A DNA stretch of 64,000 bases from an uncultured Lachnospiraceae bacterium (GCA_910578405.1 CAJTQO010000001.1:18020-82019); one strand, 5' to 3'. Positions 1 to 9,213 are shown, counted from the stretch's first letter. The notes: generated by a model not told the origin, from the sequence alone. Program-made: numbers and translations.

Positions 1-1
1 G

Positions 2-457
2 GAACGGCTTGCCTGGGGGAATTCGGTATGGACATTGGTGGATATGGAAAGCGCAAGGCCGGTAAAGGCAACAGAGAGGATGCAGGAGGCATATGGCCTG
101 GGGGAGCGGCTGGATATGGATTATGCGCCGCGCAAAATTGCGCTTCCGCAAGGAGAGGGAAGTCGGCGGGAAGCTGTGGAAATAAAGCGCCATCATTTGG
201 ATACGAACCGCCATGTGAACAATGGGCAGTATGTGCGTTTGGCAATGGAGTATTTGGAAGAGGGGCGTTTCGTCCGCCAGATGCGGGCGGAGTATAAAAA
301 GCAGGCTTTGTTGGGGGAACGGCTGTATCCGGTTGTTTACAGGGGGGATGGCGTTACGGCGGTTTCTTTGGAACAGGCGGATGGAAAGCCTTATTGTGTG
401 GTGGAATTTATGCAGGATGAACGGCAAGGAGGGGATGTTTGTGATTCAGTTAGGTGA
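2..457 (+). CDS. Acyl-ACP thioesterase, C-terminal part (5' end outside window)
   Basis: Open from the first bases in frame 2, so only the last 151 or so residues are present. Residues near 65-75 read DTNRHVNNGQYV, the hotdog-fold active-site segment of FatA-like acyl-ACP thioesterases, which release fatty acids from acyl carrier protein in the cytoplasm. The preceding segment (NSVWTLVDMESARPVK) is also typical of the family. The next gene begins inside its last codons, so the two are co-transcribed and probably translationally coupled. Bacterial members run near 230-250 residues, so roughly 90 residues lie upstream. Confidence 0.85.
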   Translation, partial: ERLAWGNSVWTLVDMESARPVKATERMQEAYGLGERLDMDYAPRKIALPQGEGSRREAVEIKRHHLDTNRHVNNGQYVRLAMEYLEEGRFVRQMRAEYKKQALLGERLYPVVYRGDGVTAVSLEQADGKPYCVVEFMQDERQGGDVCDSVR

Positions 458-1274
458 AAAGCAGGATTTGACAGTGGTAAAATTGGTGGATTTCGGGGTA
501 TATCTCAGCCCGGAGGAGGAGACGCAGGAGAAAGTGCTTCTGCCGCGCAAACAGACGCCGGAAGGGACGAAGGAAGGGGATACGCTGCGGGTGTTTGTTT
601 ACCGGGATTCCAAGGATAGGATGATTGCGACGACCAATGAAGTAAAGCTGACTTTAGGGGAGGTGGCTTTGCTGCGGGTGGCTCAGCTTGGGAAGATTGG
701 CGCGTTTCTGGACTGGGGGCTGGAAAAGGAGCTGTTTCTTCCGTTCCGCGAGCAGACCAGGCCGGTGCAGGAGGGAGAGGAATGCCTGGTGGCGCTTTAT
801 ATTGACAAAAGCAATCGTCTGTGCGCAACGATGAAGCTATATCCTTACCTTAGGACGGACAGCAGATATCAAAAGGATGACCGGGTCATAGGGCGCGTGT
901 ATGAAATCAGCCGGAATTTCGGCGCTTTTGTGGCGGTGGACGATCAATATTCCGGGTTAATCCCTATAAAGGAAATGTATGGGAAGATAGAGGTGGGGGA
1001 CAGCGTTGCGGCGAGGGTGACGGCTGTGAAGGAAGACGGGAAACTGGATTTGAGCATTCGGGAGAAGGCTTATATCCAGATGGCAAAGGATGCGGAAAAG
1101 GTGTTAGCCATGATTCGCAGTTATGACGGAGTCCTGCCTTTTAATGATAAGGCTTCGCCCGAAACGATAAAGGAAAAGATGCAGATGAGCAAGAATGAGT
1201 TTAAGCGCGCAGTAGGGCATCTGCTCAAAGAGAACAAGATTTTGATTGGGGAGAAGAGCATAAGGCTGAAATAA
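441..1274 (+). CDS. cvfB: CvfB-like S1 RNA-binding protein
   Basis: A 277-residue protein with S1-type beta-barrel segments (KLVDFGVYL near the N terminus, KIGAFLDWGL near 75, ISRNFGAFVAVDD near 155) and a C-terminal winged-helix segment; this layout matches CvfB, a virulence and RNA-turnover factor of Firmicutes. I chose the GTG at 441 rather than the ATG at 435: AGGAGG at 427-432 lies 8 bases from the GTG but only 2 from the ATG, and MIQLGEKQDLTVVKL resembles known CvfB N termini. It overlaps the thioesterase end by 17 bases. No transmembrane segment, so cytoplasmic. Confidence 0.85.
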   Translation: MIQLGEKQDLTVVKLVDFGVYLSPEEETQEKVLLPRKQTPEGTKEGDTLRVFVYRDSKDRMIATTNEVKLTLGEVALLRVAQLGKIGAFLDWGLEKELFLPFREQTRPVQEGEECLVALYIDKSNRLCATMKLYPYLRTDSRYQKDDRVIGRVYEISRNFGAFVAVDDQYSGLIPIKEMYGKIEVGDSVAARVTAVKEDGKLDLSIREKAYIQMAKDAEKVLAMIRSYDGVLPFNDKASPETIKEKMQMSKNEFKRAVGHLLKENKILIGEKSIRLK

Positions 1275-1303
1275 GGTTTCAGGATGGGGCGTTGAGGATA
1301 CGG

Positions 1304-2389
1304 ATGAATAGTAAAAAGGTAAACTGGATTTTTTTATCAATTGTTTTGCTGCATTTTGCATTGGTGGCAGTGATTACGGTATTAGGGCTAAAATATGGGT
1401 ATACGTTGGGCATTGTCCCGAACTTTCTGGTGAGTCAGGGGATTTTACTGGCACCAGCCCTTCTTTGGACGTTTTTTTCCGGAGAGAATTTATTCCGGCT
1501 GGTGGGGTTAAACAGGATAAAGGTTTCCACTGTATTTAAAATCTGCCTTTTTACTTTTCTTGCGATGCCGCTGACAACATTGATTAATATGATTTCCATG
1601 CTGTTTGTGGATAACACGGTAGCGGCTATCAGCGGGGATGTGCTGGACGCCCCCTTTCTTGTGATGTTGTTTATCATTGGAATATTCGGGCCGTTTAGTG
1701 AGGAGCTGGTATTCCGTGGGATTGTGTACCAGGGGTACCGGAAGTCGGGAACTGTGTTTTACGCTATGCTCTTGTCCGCATTGCTGTTTGCCCTTATGCA
1801 TATGAACTTTAACCAGGCGGCATATGCCTTCGTAATCGGGGTGATGGTGGCGCTTTTGGTGGAGGCGACCGGAAGTCTTTGGAGTTCGGTTATTTTCCAT
1901 ATGGTGTTCAATTCCCAGCAGGTGTGCCTGATGTATCTGTATGACGCAGTGTCTTTTGGAGAGAACGAGCTGGAGCAGGCGCAGGAGATGCTCACCAAAG
2001 ATGTATTGTTGATTATGATTAGCTTATGGCTGATGTTCGCCGCGGCGGCAACGGCGCTGGCTGCCTGTGCGCTTGTGTGGATTGCCAAAGGGGAAGGGCG
2101 CGGGGATGCGCTTAAGTCGGTCTGGAGGGACAGAAAGAAGCAGGTTATGCCGCAGGCGGTTCAAACGGCATATGGAATGCCGGAAACGGCCGGGATGTAT
2201 GGGATGGCCGGAAGCGGGCAGGGAAATGCGGCAGAGGCGTGCCAATGGCCGGAAGCGGCAGGAGAAAAGAAAGAAAACGCCAAAACAGGCAGAATGGTTA
2301 CTGTCCCTTTGATTATAGGGATTGTCCTGGCGCTTTCTTATATGAGTTTAGAACTTATTTTGGAACATTTGTTATTTTCCGTTTTTTAA
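1304..2389 (+). CDS. CPBP family intramembrane metalloprotease
   Basis: About 361 residues with several hydrophobic segments. The conserved CPBP (CAAX protease and bacteriocin-processing) motifs are present: EELVFRG near residue 132, HMNFNQ near 166 and FHMVFN near 199, which supply the glutamates and histidines of the metal site. ATG 1304 has GAGG six bases upstream; a TTG at 1292 is the alternative. The tail after residue 260 is Gly/Ala/Met-rich, low in complexity, and precedes one last membrane helix. The substrate cannot be told from sequence. Its TAA overlaps the stop codon of the convergent yjfB gene. Confidence 0.85.
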   Translation: MNSKKVNWIFLSIVLLHFALVAVITVLGLKYGYTLGIVPNFLVSQGILLAPALLWTFFSGENLFRLVGLNRIKVSTVFKICLFTFLAMPLTTLINMISMLFVDNTVAAISGDVLDAPFLVMLFIIGIFGPFSEELVFRGIVYQGYRKSGTVFYAMLLSALLFALMHMNFNQAAYAFVIGVMVALLVEATGSLWSSVIFHMVFNSQQVCLMYLYDAVSFGENELEQAQEMLTKDVLLIMISLWLMFAAAATALAACALVWIAKGEGRGDALKSVWRDRKKQVMPQAVQTAYGMPETAGMYGMAGSGQGNAAEACQWPEAAGEKKENAKTGRMVTVPLIIGIVLALSYMSLELILEHLLFSVF

Positions 2390-2574
2390 ACATACATGTC
2401 GAGGTTGCCGCCTATGGACGGATTGACGGAAAGCTCCATTGAGGACTTCATCATATCCACCATAGTGGCGCCGTTTGACTCCATCATGTCTAAAGATTTG
2501 GAAAGAAGCGCTACGCCTACATCGTTCAGTGTGCGGGATTGGGCGAGCGACATAGAAATTTCAGGAATATTCAT
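2386..2574 (-). CDS. YjfB family putative motility protein
   Basis: A 62-residue protein starting MNIPEISMSLAQ and ending GGNLDMYV, matching the small YjfB family often found with flagellar genes in Firmicutes; its function is unknown. The ATG at 2574 is preferred to 2580 because GGAGG sits eight bases before it. A promoter reads from the minus strand at 2605-2634. Flagellar genes elsewhere in the window (51451-53454, 56643-57056) fit a motile host. The stop codon overlaps that of the convergent protease gene, with no terminator between them. Confidence 0.8.
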   Translation of the reverse strand: MNIPEISMSLAQSRTLNDVGVALLSKSLDMMESNGATMVDMMKSSMELSVNPSIGGNLDMYV

Positions 2575-2604
2575 ACTCATCACCTCCATTTTCCTTATAT
2601 TGCA

Positions 2605-2634
2605 AGTGTACCACATTTCTGATATAATTGGCAA
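2605..2634 (-). promoter_or_regulatory. SigA-type promoter for yjfB
   Basis: On the minus strand TTGCCA and TACACT are separated by 18 bases, and the -10 is extended by TGG. It lies about 35 bases before the yjfB start. Confidence 0.55.
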
Positions 2635-2742
2635 GACAGTAAATCGTGGAACGAGATAGAATATGAAAGAGTGATTCACAGTAATTTACGTACAATGGCA
2701 ATCGGACAGTTGTAAAGCAAAACAATTTATAGTGGAATAAAT

Positions 2743-3420
2743 ATGCAAAAAATAAATATATTGGGGATTGGGCTGACGGACTATCCGCTGAAGGAATCCC
2801 TGGCTATCGTAGATGGATATGTCAGGAGCGGGGGCCTGAATACCATTTTATATGTCACGACCCCTGTGCTGATTTTAGCCGGGAAGGACGAAGAAGAAAA
2901 AAAGTGTATAGAGTCCGTGGATTTGACGCTATGCGGGGATGCGGATATCCTGCGGGTGGCGAGGATTGATTCGGCAGGCAGGCTGTATGAAGTGGAGAAC
3001 CGGGTCTTTTTAAAGGAATTCCTGCGGCGGCTGGCAGGGGGAGGGAAGGCGGTCTATTTGTTGGACGATTCGCAGGAGGATTTGGAATTGCTAAGAGCGC
3101 AGTTGGAGGCTTACCAGACGGGGCTTTTGGTGGCAGGGAGCGATATTCTGGCGGAAACGGACGAGGGTATGGAAGTCATTATTAACAGAATAAATGATAT
3201 TGCCCCGACTGCGATTATTTCACGCATTTCCCATGGCAGGCAGGAGAAATGCATGGAACGTTTCCGGGAGCTGATTAATGCAGAGGTTTGGCTGGGCCTT
3301 TCAAAGGATATGGCGCTTGGGACTGGCAGGGAGTCTTGGCGCAAAAGGGCAGTGGACAAGTTATACCGTATGATTTTCCATAGGCGTATCAATCATTTCA
3401 AGGATGAAAGCGGAGAGTAG
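2743..3420 (+). CDS. Divergent WecG/TagA/CpsF-family glycosyltransferase
   Basis: A 225-residue protein with the length and layout of GT26 enzymes, which add N-acetylmannosamine or related sugars to lipid carriers for wall teichoic acid or capsule. The N-terminal fold segment (ILGIGLTDYPLKESL) and the central nucleotide-sugar region match. The catalytic segment is unusual: family members have T-x-N near residue 40 and PDG near 65, while this protein reads TTPV and CGDAD. It may have changed donor, or lost activity. The ribosome site is weak. It stands alone, without other teichoic acid genes nearby. Confidence 0.65.
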   Translation: MQKINILGIGLTDYPLKESLAIVDGYVRSGGLNTILYVTTPVLILAGKDEEEKKCIESVDLTLCGDADILRVARIDSAGRLYEVENRVFLKEFLRRLAGGGKAVYLLDDSQEDLELLRAQLEAYQTGLLVAGSDILAETDEGMEVIINRINDIAPTAIISRISHGRQEKCMERFRELINAEVWLGLSKDMALGTGRESWRKRAVDKLYRMIFHRRINHFKDESGE

Positions 3421-3591
3421 GCAGATTTGGGAAGGGGTTTTCCAGTCTGCCTGTTTGCCGTATTGGCAAAAACATAAAAAATACACAAATATATATGCGT
3501 TTAGTATGGATTTTTTTGTAGTTTTCAATTAAAATGGGAAAATGAAGGTATAAAAGCTTATATAGTATAGGGGGATAGGAGGAGAGGGGAT

Positions 3592-4680
3592 ATGATTTCT
3601 AATCAGATATTGCAGAACACCATAGATGGCTTGAAAGCAATTGCGCGCGTGGAACTATGTGTTATGGATACGGATGGGAAAGAAGTGGCTGCCACGGCGT
3701 CGGATATGGAAAGCTGCGCCGGCGCGGCAGTGGAATTTGCCGCATCTCCTGCAGACTCCCAGGAGATACAGGGGTATCGGTACTTTAAGGTGTTTGATGA
3801 ACAGCAGTTGGAATATATTCTGATTGCGGGAGGCTCAGGCGAAGACGCGTATGTGCTTGGCCGGATGGTGGCATTTCAGATAGAGAGCCTTTTGGTAGCG
3901 TATAAGGAACGTTTTGATAAAGACAATTTTATAAAGAACCTGTTATTGGACAATTTGCTGTTAGTGGATATTTACAGCAGGGCGAAGAAGCTGCATATCC
4001 AGGCGGATGTGAAACGCGCGGCGATTATCATAGAAGCCGAAAACAGTAAGGAAAGCAATATCCTGGAATTGATGCGCACTTACTTTGGCAGTAACAGCAA
4101 GGATTTTGTGACGGCGGTTGATGAAAACAATGTGATTATCGTCAAGGATTTATCAGAAGGGGATGCGGGGAAAGAGATGGAAAAGGCGGCCCAGAATGTG
4201 GAAGCCTACCTGAATAAGGAGGGAATAAGAGGGCTCCATATTGCCTATGGGACGATAGTGGGGGAAATCAAGGAAGTAAGCCGTTCTTACAAGGAAGCGA
4301 AGATGGCGCTGGATGTGGGGAAAATATTCTTTGATGAAAGGAACATTGTGGCTTACAGCGAACTGGGGATTGGGCGGTTGATTTACCAGCTTCCTCTTCC
4401 TTTGTGCAAGATGTTTATCCGCGAGATTTTCGGGGATAAGAGTCCGGATGACTTTGATGAAGAGACGTTGACTACAATCAGCAAATTTTTCGAAAACAGT
4501 TTAAACGTATCGGAGACATCCAGGCAGTTATTTATCCATCGGAATACGTTAGTTTACCGGCTGGATAAGCTGCAGAAAAGCACGGGGCTGGATTTACGTA
4601 TTTTTGAAGATGCAATTACTTTTAAAATTGCACTGATGGTTGTAAAATATATGAAGTATATGGAAACTTTTGATTATTAG
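3592..4680 (+). CDS. PucR/CdaR-type transcriptional regulator
   Basis: A 362-residue cytoplasmic protein. The last 60 residues form the PucR C-terminal helix-turn-helix (LNVSETSRQLFIHRNTLVYR), which is typical of sugar-diacid and purine-catabolism regulators. The middle resembles the GGDEF-like domain of CdaR proteins, and the N terminus (about 1-110) is an uncharacterised sensor. AGGAGGAGAGGGG precedes the ATG. The effector is unknown. It lies 22 bases before ftsE, so read-through into the division genes is likely. This is not the YbbR/CdaR protein of c-di-AMP synthesis found at 59368. Confidence 0.8.
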   Translation: MISNQILQNTIDGLKAIARVELCVMDTDGKEVAATASDMESCAGAAVEFAASPADSQEIQGYRYFKVFDEQQLEYILIAGGSGEDAYVLGRMVAFQIESLLVAYKERFDKDNFIKNLLLDNLLLVDIYSRAKKLHIQADVKRAAIIIEAENSKESNILELMRTYFGSNSKDFVTAVDENNVIIVKDLSEGDAGKEMEKAAQNVEAYLNKEGIRGLHIAYGTIVGEIKEVSRSYKEAKMALDVGKIFFDERNIVAYSELGIGRLIYQLPLPLCKMFIREIFGDKSPDDFDEETLTTISKFFENSLNVSETSRQLFIHRNTLVYRLDKLQKSTGLDLRIFEDAITFKIALMVVKYMKYMETFDY

Positions 4681-4702
4681 TGATTTAGGCGGGTGAAATA
4701 CA

Positions 4703-5449
4703 TTGGCGGAAAAGGAAAAAAAGAGACGCAGAGGGAAGCGTGCGGCAGAAGTGGGCAATGAGATTATTACATTGGAAAATGTAAGTAAGGCATACGCTAC
4801 GGGGGCTCCGGCATTAAACGGTGTGGATTTACATATTAACAGGGGGGAGTTTGTTTTTATTGTCGGTGACAGTGGGTCAGGCAAGTCTACATTAATTAAG
4901 CTCCTTTTACGGGAACTGACGCCGACTTCCGGGTATATCAATGTGATGGGGTACGACCTGGTAAAGATTAAACACAGGAAAATACCGAAGTTTAGAAGGA
5001 ACCTGGGGATTGTGTTCCAGGATTTCCGGCTTTTGAAGGACAGGAATGTGTATGAGAATGTGGCGTTTGCACAGAGAATTATACAGGTGTCGAATAAGGA
5101 GATTAAAAGGAATGTGCCAAGCATCCTCTCCACAGTGGGACTGGCTGGGAAATACAAAGCCAAGCCAAGGCAGTTGTCCGGCGGGGAGCAGCAAAGGGTG
5201 GCGTTAGCCAGGGCTTTGATTAACAAGCCGACGATTCTATTGGCCGATGAGCCTACGGGCAACCTGGATCCCAAGAATTCATGGGAAATTATGAAGCTGC
5301 TGGAACAGATTAATGAAAACGGCACAACAGTCCTTGTCGTGACCCATAACAGGGAGATTGTAAATTCCATGCAGAAACGCGTCGTTACAATGAAAAAGGG
5401 AATCATTGTCAGCGATGAGGAAAAGGGAGGTTACATCGATGAGGATTAG
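4703..5449 (+). CDS. ftsE: Cell division ATP-binding protein FtsE
   Basis: ABC ATPase of 248 residues with Walker A GDSGSGKST, Q-loop VFQDFRLLKDRNVYEN (diagnostic of FtsE), signature LSGGEQQRVALARAL, Walker B ILLADEPTGNLD and H-loop THNRE. It drives FtsX to activate peptidoglycan hydrolases at the inner membrane. The start is a TTG at 4703; no ATG or GTG sits in frame close by. A basic tail of about 18 residues (KEKKRRRGKRAA) precedes the usual N terminus. Its last 11 bases overlap ftsX. Confidence 0.95.
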   Translation: MAEKEKKRRRGKRAAEVGNEIITLENVSKAYATGAPALNGVDLHINRGEFVFIVGDSGSGKSTLIKLLLRELTPTSGYINVMGYDLVKIKHRKIPKFRRNLGIVFQDFRLLKDRNVYENVAFAQRIIQVSNKEIKRNVPSILSTVGLAGKYKAKPRQLSGGEQQRVALARALINKPTILLADEPTGNLDPKNSWEIMKLLEQINENGTTVLVVTHNREIVNSMQKRVVTMKKGIIVSDEEKGGYIDED

Positions 5450-6335
5450 CACATTTTTTTATACCATAGGGCAGGGGTTCCGTAATATTGTCAGGAATAA
5501 GTGGTTTTCCCTGGCGTCCATAGCAACCATAGGGGCCTGCTTGTTTCTTTTTGGTTTGTTTTATGCGATTTTATCCAATTTTGAGCATATTGTGAAGACG
5601 GCGGAGGAAAGCCTGTCGGTAACGATTTTTTTCCAGGAAGACACAAGTGACACACGGATTGCGGAAATCGGTGAGTCGGTGGGAAGACGGGTAGAGGTGT
5701 CAAAGGTGGAGTTTGTGTCCGCGGAAGAGGCATGGGCAGGTTTCAGGGACGATTATTTGGGAGAGTATTCCGATGGGTTTACGGAAAATCCCCTGGCCAA
5801 TTCCGCCCACTATGTCATTTATTTGCAGGATGTGTCCATGCAGCCGGCGCTGGTGACGTATTTAGAGTCCATACCGGATGTGAGACGGATTAATAAGTCG
5901 GAAATTACGGCGACCACTTTAAGCGGCATCAATGCATTGATTGCGTATGTTTCCATTGGGATTATCGGTATTTTGTTTGCCGTTTCCATATTTTTGATTA
6001 GCAATACGGTGACAATTGGCATATCTGTCAGGAAAGAAGAAATAAATATTATGAAATATATAGGGGCAACGGACTTTTTTGTGCGGTCGCCGTTTGTCAT
6101 AGAGGGGATTTTGATTGGTGTAATCGGTTCCCTGATTCCAATGGGAATTATATATGTGATTTATAATCAGGTTATTTTTTATGTGACAGAGCGTTTTGCC
6201 ATGTTGACCCAGCTTTTGGATTTCCTTCCGGTGGAGGCGATTTTCCATATTTTGCTGCCGGTTTCCGTGGCCATGGGGGTAGGGATTGGCTTCCTTGGGA
6301 GCATTGTAACAGTCAGAAAGCATTTAAGAGTGTAG
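5439..6335 (+). CDS. ftsX: Cell division permease-like protein FtsX
   Basis: 298 residues with four membrane helices: one near residue 25, then three in the C-terminal half. The large outer loop (about 50-155) contains FVSAEEAWAGFRDDYLGEYS and ENPLANSAHYVIYL, the domain that contacts a wall hydrolase or its activator. ATG 5439 has GGGAGG upstream and overlaps ftsE by 11 bases. It forms a membrane complex with FtsE, and the hydrolase gene follows 12 bases downstream. The outer domain is closely mirrored in the protein encoded at 27461-28006. Confidence 0.95.
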   Translation: MRISTFFYTIGQGFRNIVRNKWFSLASIATIGACLFLFGLFYAILSNFEHIVKTAEESLSVTIFFQEDTSDTRIAEIGESVGRRVEVSKVEFVSAEEAWAGFRDDYLGEYSDGFTENPLANSAHYVIYLQDVSMQPALVTYLESIPDVRRINKSEITATTLSGINALIAYVSIGIIGILFAVSIFLISNTVTIGISVRKEEINIMKYIGATDFFVRSPFVIEGILIGVIGSLIPMGIIYVIYNQVIFYVTERFAMLTQLLDFLPVEAIFHILLPVSVAMGVGIGFLGSIVTVRKHLRV

Positions 6336-6347
6336 AAAGGCGTATAC

Positions 6348-7577
6348 ATGAAGAAAGGGAAAAAGCGCTGTATCTGCGGAGCGCTTTGTGTTTTGCTTGC
6401 GGGGTGTTTGGCCGGGATGGCCGGTATGTCAGGCAGGGTGCAGGCGTCGGGGCTGACCAATGACCTGATTAAGGAAAAGGAAGCGGAAATAAGCGATGCC
6501 AAGGAAATGAAGAAGCAGTTGCAGTCGAGTCTGACGGATGTAAAGAAAATAAAGGAAGAATTGGAGGCTTCTAAGGAGAACCTGCGGCAGTATGTGATGC
6601 AGTTGGACGGGGAGCTAAAGACTATCCAGGAGAAAATCGCGGAGTTGAAGGGGAAGATTACAGAGAAGGAGGAGGAGATTGCACAGACCGAGGTGGAACT
6701 GGAAGGTGCGGTCCAGGATCAGGAAAACCAGTATGAGGCGATGAAGAAGCGGATTAAATTCATGTATGAAAAGGGGGATAACCTGTACATGGAGCTGATA
6801 TTCGCTTCCGAAAGCTTTGGGGATATGCTGAATAAAGCGGAGTATATTGAGATGCTTTCGGCTTATGATCGGGAAATGCTGGATAGGTATGTGGAAACAA
6901 GAAAATTAATTGAGCTTTATATGGAGCAGTTGGAGGCGGATAAGGAATACTTGGAAGAGGCCAAGGCAGGGGTGGAAAAGGAAGAGGCGTCCTTAAATTC
7001 CCTTATTGATGAGAAGACGAAAACCATTGAGCAAATGAGCAGGGATATTGAGACTAAGACAGCGGCCATCGCGGAATATGAGGCGGATATCGCGGAGCAG
7101 AATGAAACCATTGCCATGTTGGAGAAAATCGTGGCAGAGGAAAAGGCGCGGCTGGAGGAAGCGAACAGGATTCGGTATGACGGGGGCATGTTTTCCTGGC
7201 CGGCTCCCTCTTACACCAGGATTTCCGATGATTATGGCAACCGGGTGCATCCTATCCTTGGGGTGAACCAGTTCCATAACGGCATTGATTTGGCGGCCCC
7301 GGGCGGTTCCCCGATTCTGGCGGCTTATAACGGGAAAGTGGTGGCGGCGGATTACAGCGGCTCTATGGGGAATTACATTATGATAGACCATGGGGATGGA
7401 CTGTATACGATTTATATGCACGCGTCTGCCTTGTATGTGTCCAAGGGGGCGTCTGTGTCTAAGGGGCAGAAGATTGCGGCAGTGGGTTCCACCGGGCGTT
7501 CCACCGGAAACCATCTTCATTTCAGCGTCAGGCTGAACGGGAACTATGTCAGTCCGTGGAATTACATAAGCAAGTAA
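6348..7577 (+). CDS. Coiled-coil M23 peptidoglycan endopeptidase (likely FtsEX partner)
   Basis: 409 residues: signal peptide with a hydrophobic core near 10-28, a long coiled coil from about 35 to 275, and a C-terminal LytM/M23 domain from about 280. The zinc ligands are intact: HNGIDLA (H..D) and HLHFSV (HxH), plus a conserved His in YTIYMHAS, so it should be an active D,D-endopeptidase rather than a degenerate EnvC. Coiled coil plus hydrolase encoded next to ftsEX is the arrangement of PcsB and EnvC proteins. The product acts outside the membrane, cutting cross-links at the division site. Confidence 0.9.
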   Translation: MKKGKKRCICGALCVLLAGCLAGMAGMSGRVQASGLTNDLIKEKEAEISDAKEMKKQLQSSLTDVKKIKEELEASKENLRQYVMQLDGELKTIQEKIAELKGKITEKEEEIAQTEVELEGAVQDQENQYEAMKKRIKFMYEKGDNLYMELIFASESFGDMLNKAEYIEMLSAYDREMLDRYVETRKLIELYMEQLEADKEYLEEAKAGVEKEEASLNSLIDEKTKTIEQMSRDIETKTAAIAEYEADIAEQNETIAMLEKIVAEEKARLEEANRIRYDGGMFSWPAPSYTRISDDYGNRVHPILGVNQFHNGIDLAAPGGSPILAAYNGKVVAADYSGSMGNYIMIDHGDGLYTIYMHASALYVSKGASVSKGQKIAAVGSTGRSTGNHLHFSVRLNGNYVSPWNYISK

Positions 7578-7611
7578 ATATTTTATAGATGAAAAGGAAG
7601 TGGAATATAAT

Positions 7612-8919
7612 TTGAACAATTATCCGAATGATTATCCGAACAATGCAATCAAACAGGCGCCGGACAATATCCCGCCAAAGAAGAACAGGGGAAGTTTCCT
7701 AAGCGGTTTTGCGTCTGGAGCCCTGCTCACTCTCTTAATCGCCTGCTGCGTGTATACGGGGGTACGGTTTTACCATATTTACCAGATGCGTGCGGAAAAA
7801 GAAAGGGCGGAGGCCGAAAAAGAGCCGGACAGTGTGGTCAATGACAACACAATGGGCAAGCTGCAGGTCATAGAGGAGACGATTGCAAAATACTATTATG
7901 AAGAAGACGTGGATCAGGAAGCGCTGACGGATGGTCTGTACAACGGGATGATTGCAGCCCTTGGGGATCCGTATTCCACGTATTATACACAGGAGGATTT
8001 GGAGTCGCTGATGCAGCAGACGGAAGGGGTATATTACGGAATCGGCGCATATGTGGGGATGGATACCCAGACGGGGTTAGCCCATATCAGCGGCGTTATT
8101 GACGATACGCCTGCACAGGAGGCGGGGCTGCGTGACGGGGATGTAATTTATATGGTGGACAAAGAACCGATGCAGGGCCTGGAGCTGTCGGAAGTGGTTG
8201 CGAATATCAAAGGGCTGGAGGGGACAAAAGTCCATTTGACGATATACCGGGAAGGGGAAAGGGATTATCTGGAATTTGATGTGGAGCGTAAAAAAATAGA
8301 AAGCCCCACGGTAAAACATGAAATGTTTGAGAACGGAACCGGGTATATCCAGATTACGGAATTTGACGATGTAACGGTGGATCAGTTTTCGGAAGCTCTG
8401 GCTGTGCTGCGGGGGCAGGGGATGAAAGGGTTGATACTGGATTTGCGCGCGAATCCGGGAGGCAATTTAAGCGCAGTGGTGGAAATTGCCAGGCAACTGC
8501 TTCCCAAGGGGCTGATTGTCTATACGGAGGACAGGGACGGGAACCGGACGGAGTATTCCTGCGATGGTTCCAAGAAGTTTGACCAGCCTTTGATTGTGCT
8601 GATTAACGGATATTCCGCAAGCGCTTCCGAGATTTTGGCGGGGGCGATTAAGGATTATGGCATTGGGGAATTAATTGGGACGAAGACCTTTGGAAAGGGG
8701 ATTGTGCAGCGGGTGATTTCCTTGTCCGATGGGACGGCGCTTAAGCTGACGGTCAGTTCCTATTTTACCCCCAAGGGGAATAATATCCATGGGATAGGCG
8801 TGGAACCGGATGAAGTGTATGAATTTGACGGGGATCGCTATTATGATGAAGGATATGACAACCAACTGGAACATGCCATTGATGTAATGGCGGGGAAAGT
8901 GGAAAGAACGCAAGGATAA
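7612..8919 (+). CDS. S41 family C-terminal processing peptidase (CtpA-like)
   Basis: About 435 residues: a short cytoplasmic tail, one membrane helix near 25-50, a PDZ domain (about 135-220, containing DTPAQEAGLRDGD) and an S41 protease domain with catalytic Ser in GYSASASEI and Lys in TKTFGKG. These proteases trim outer-surface and wall-associated proteins. The start is uncertain: TTG 7612 lies 11 bases after GGAAG, while GTG 7600 overlaps it. It follows the M23 gene by about 35 bases and may process wall hydrolases of the same cluster; that link is inference from position. Confidence 0.88.
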   Translation: MNNYPNDYPNNAIKQAPDNIPPKKNRGSFLSGFASGALLTLLIACCVYTGVRFYHIYQMRAEKERAEAEKEPDSVVNDNTMGKLQVIEETIAKYYYEEDVDQEALTDGLYNGMIAALGDPYSTYYTQEDLESLMQQTEGVYYGIGAYVGMDTQTGLAHISGVIDDTPAQEAGLRDGDVIYMVDKEPMQGLELSEVVANIKGLEGTKVHLTIYREGERDYLEFDVERKKIESPTVKHEMFENGTGYIQITEFDDVTVDQFSEALAVLRGQGMKGLILDLRANPGGNLSAVVEIARQLLPKGLIVYTEDRDGNRTEYSCDGSKKFDQPLIVLINGYSASASEILAGAIKDYGIGELIGTKTFGKGIVQRVISLSDGTALKLTVSSYFTPKGNNIHGIGVEPDEVYEFDGDRYYDEGYDNQLEHAIDVMAGKVERTQG

Positions 8920-8956
8920 GGGAAAAGCATCCAAAGAGGACGGCATAAGATGGGGA

Positions 8957-8997
8957 AAAGCAGGAGTATTCTTTAGAAAGAGTATTCCTGCTTTTGC
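8957..8997 (+). terminator. Rho-independent terminator after the S41 protease
   Basis: A stem of about 17 pairs (AAGCAGGAGTATTCTTT against its near complement, two G-U pairs) with a 2-4 base loop, followed by a short T run. It separates the fts cluster from uvrB. Confidence 0.75.
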
Positions 8998-9076
8998 ATT
9001 AAGGCAGGCTTTATCAGGCAGGCGGCATAAAGGTATGGGTGACAGAGATGTTTCTGGACAGACGTTTGATAGGAAA

Positions 9077-9090
9077 AGAACTAATGTTCT
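9077..9090 (+). promoter_or_regulatory. LexA (SOS) box upstream of uvrB
   Basis: AGAACTAATGTTCT contains GAAC-N4-GTTC, the core of the Gram-positive LexA operator. It lies 10 bases upstream of the -35 hexamer of the uvrB promoter, so LexA binding should hinder polymerase. Confidence 0.75.
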
Positions 9091-9099
9091 AAAAAGAGC

Positions 9100-9128
9100 T
9101 GTACAAATGGGAATGAATATGCTATAAT
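9100..9128 (+). promoter_or_regulatory. uvrB promoter
   Basis: TGTACA, 17 bases, TATAAT. It lies about 85 bases before the uvrB start and directly beside the LexA box. Confidence 0.75.
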
Positions 9129-9213
9129 CAAGATTACCTTTGTATAGGCTGTATAGAGCCACAGAGAAAGACTAGCGTATGAAAAATTTATATAGATTTG
9201 CGGAGGTGATTTT

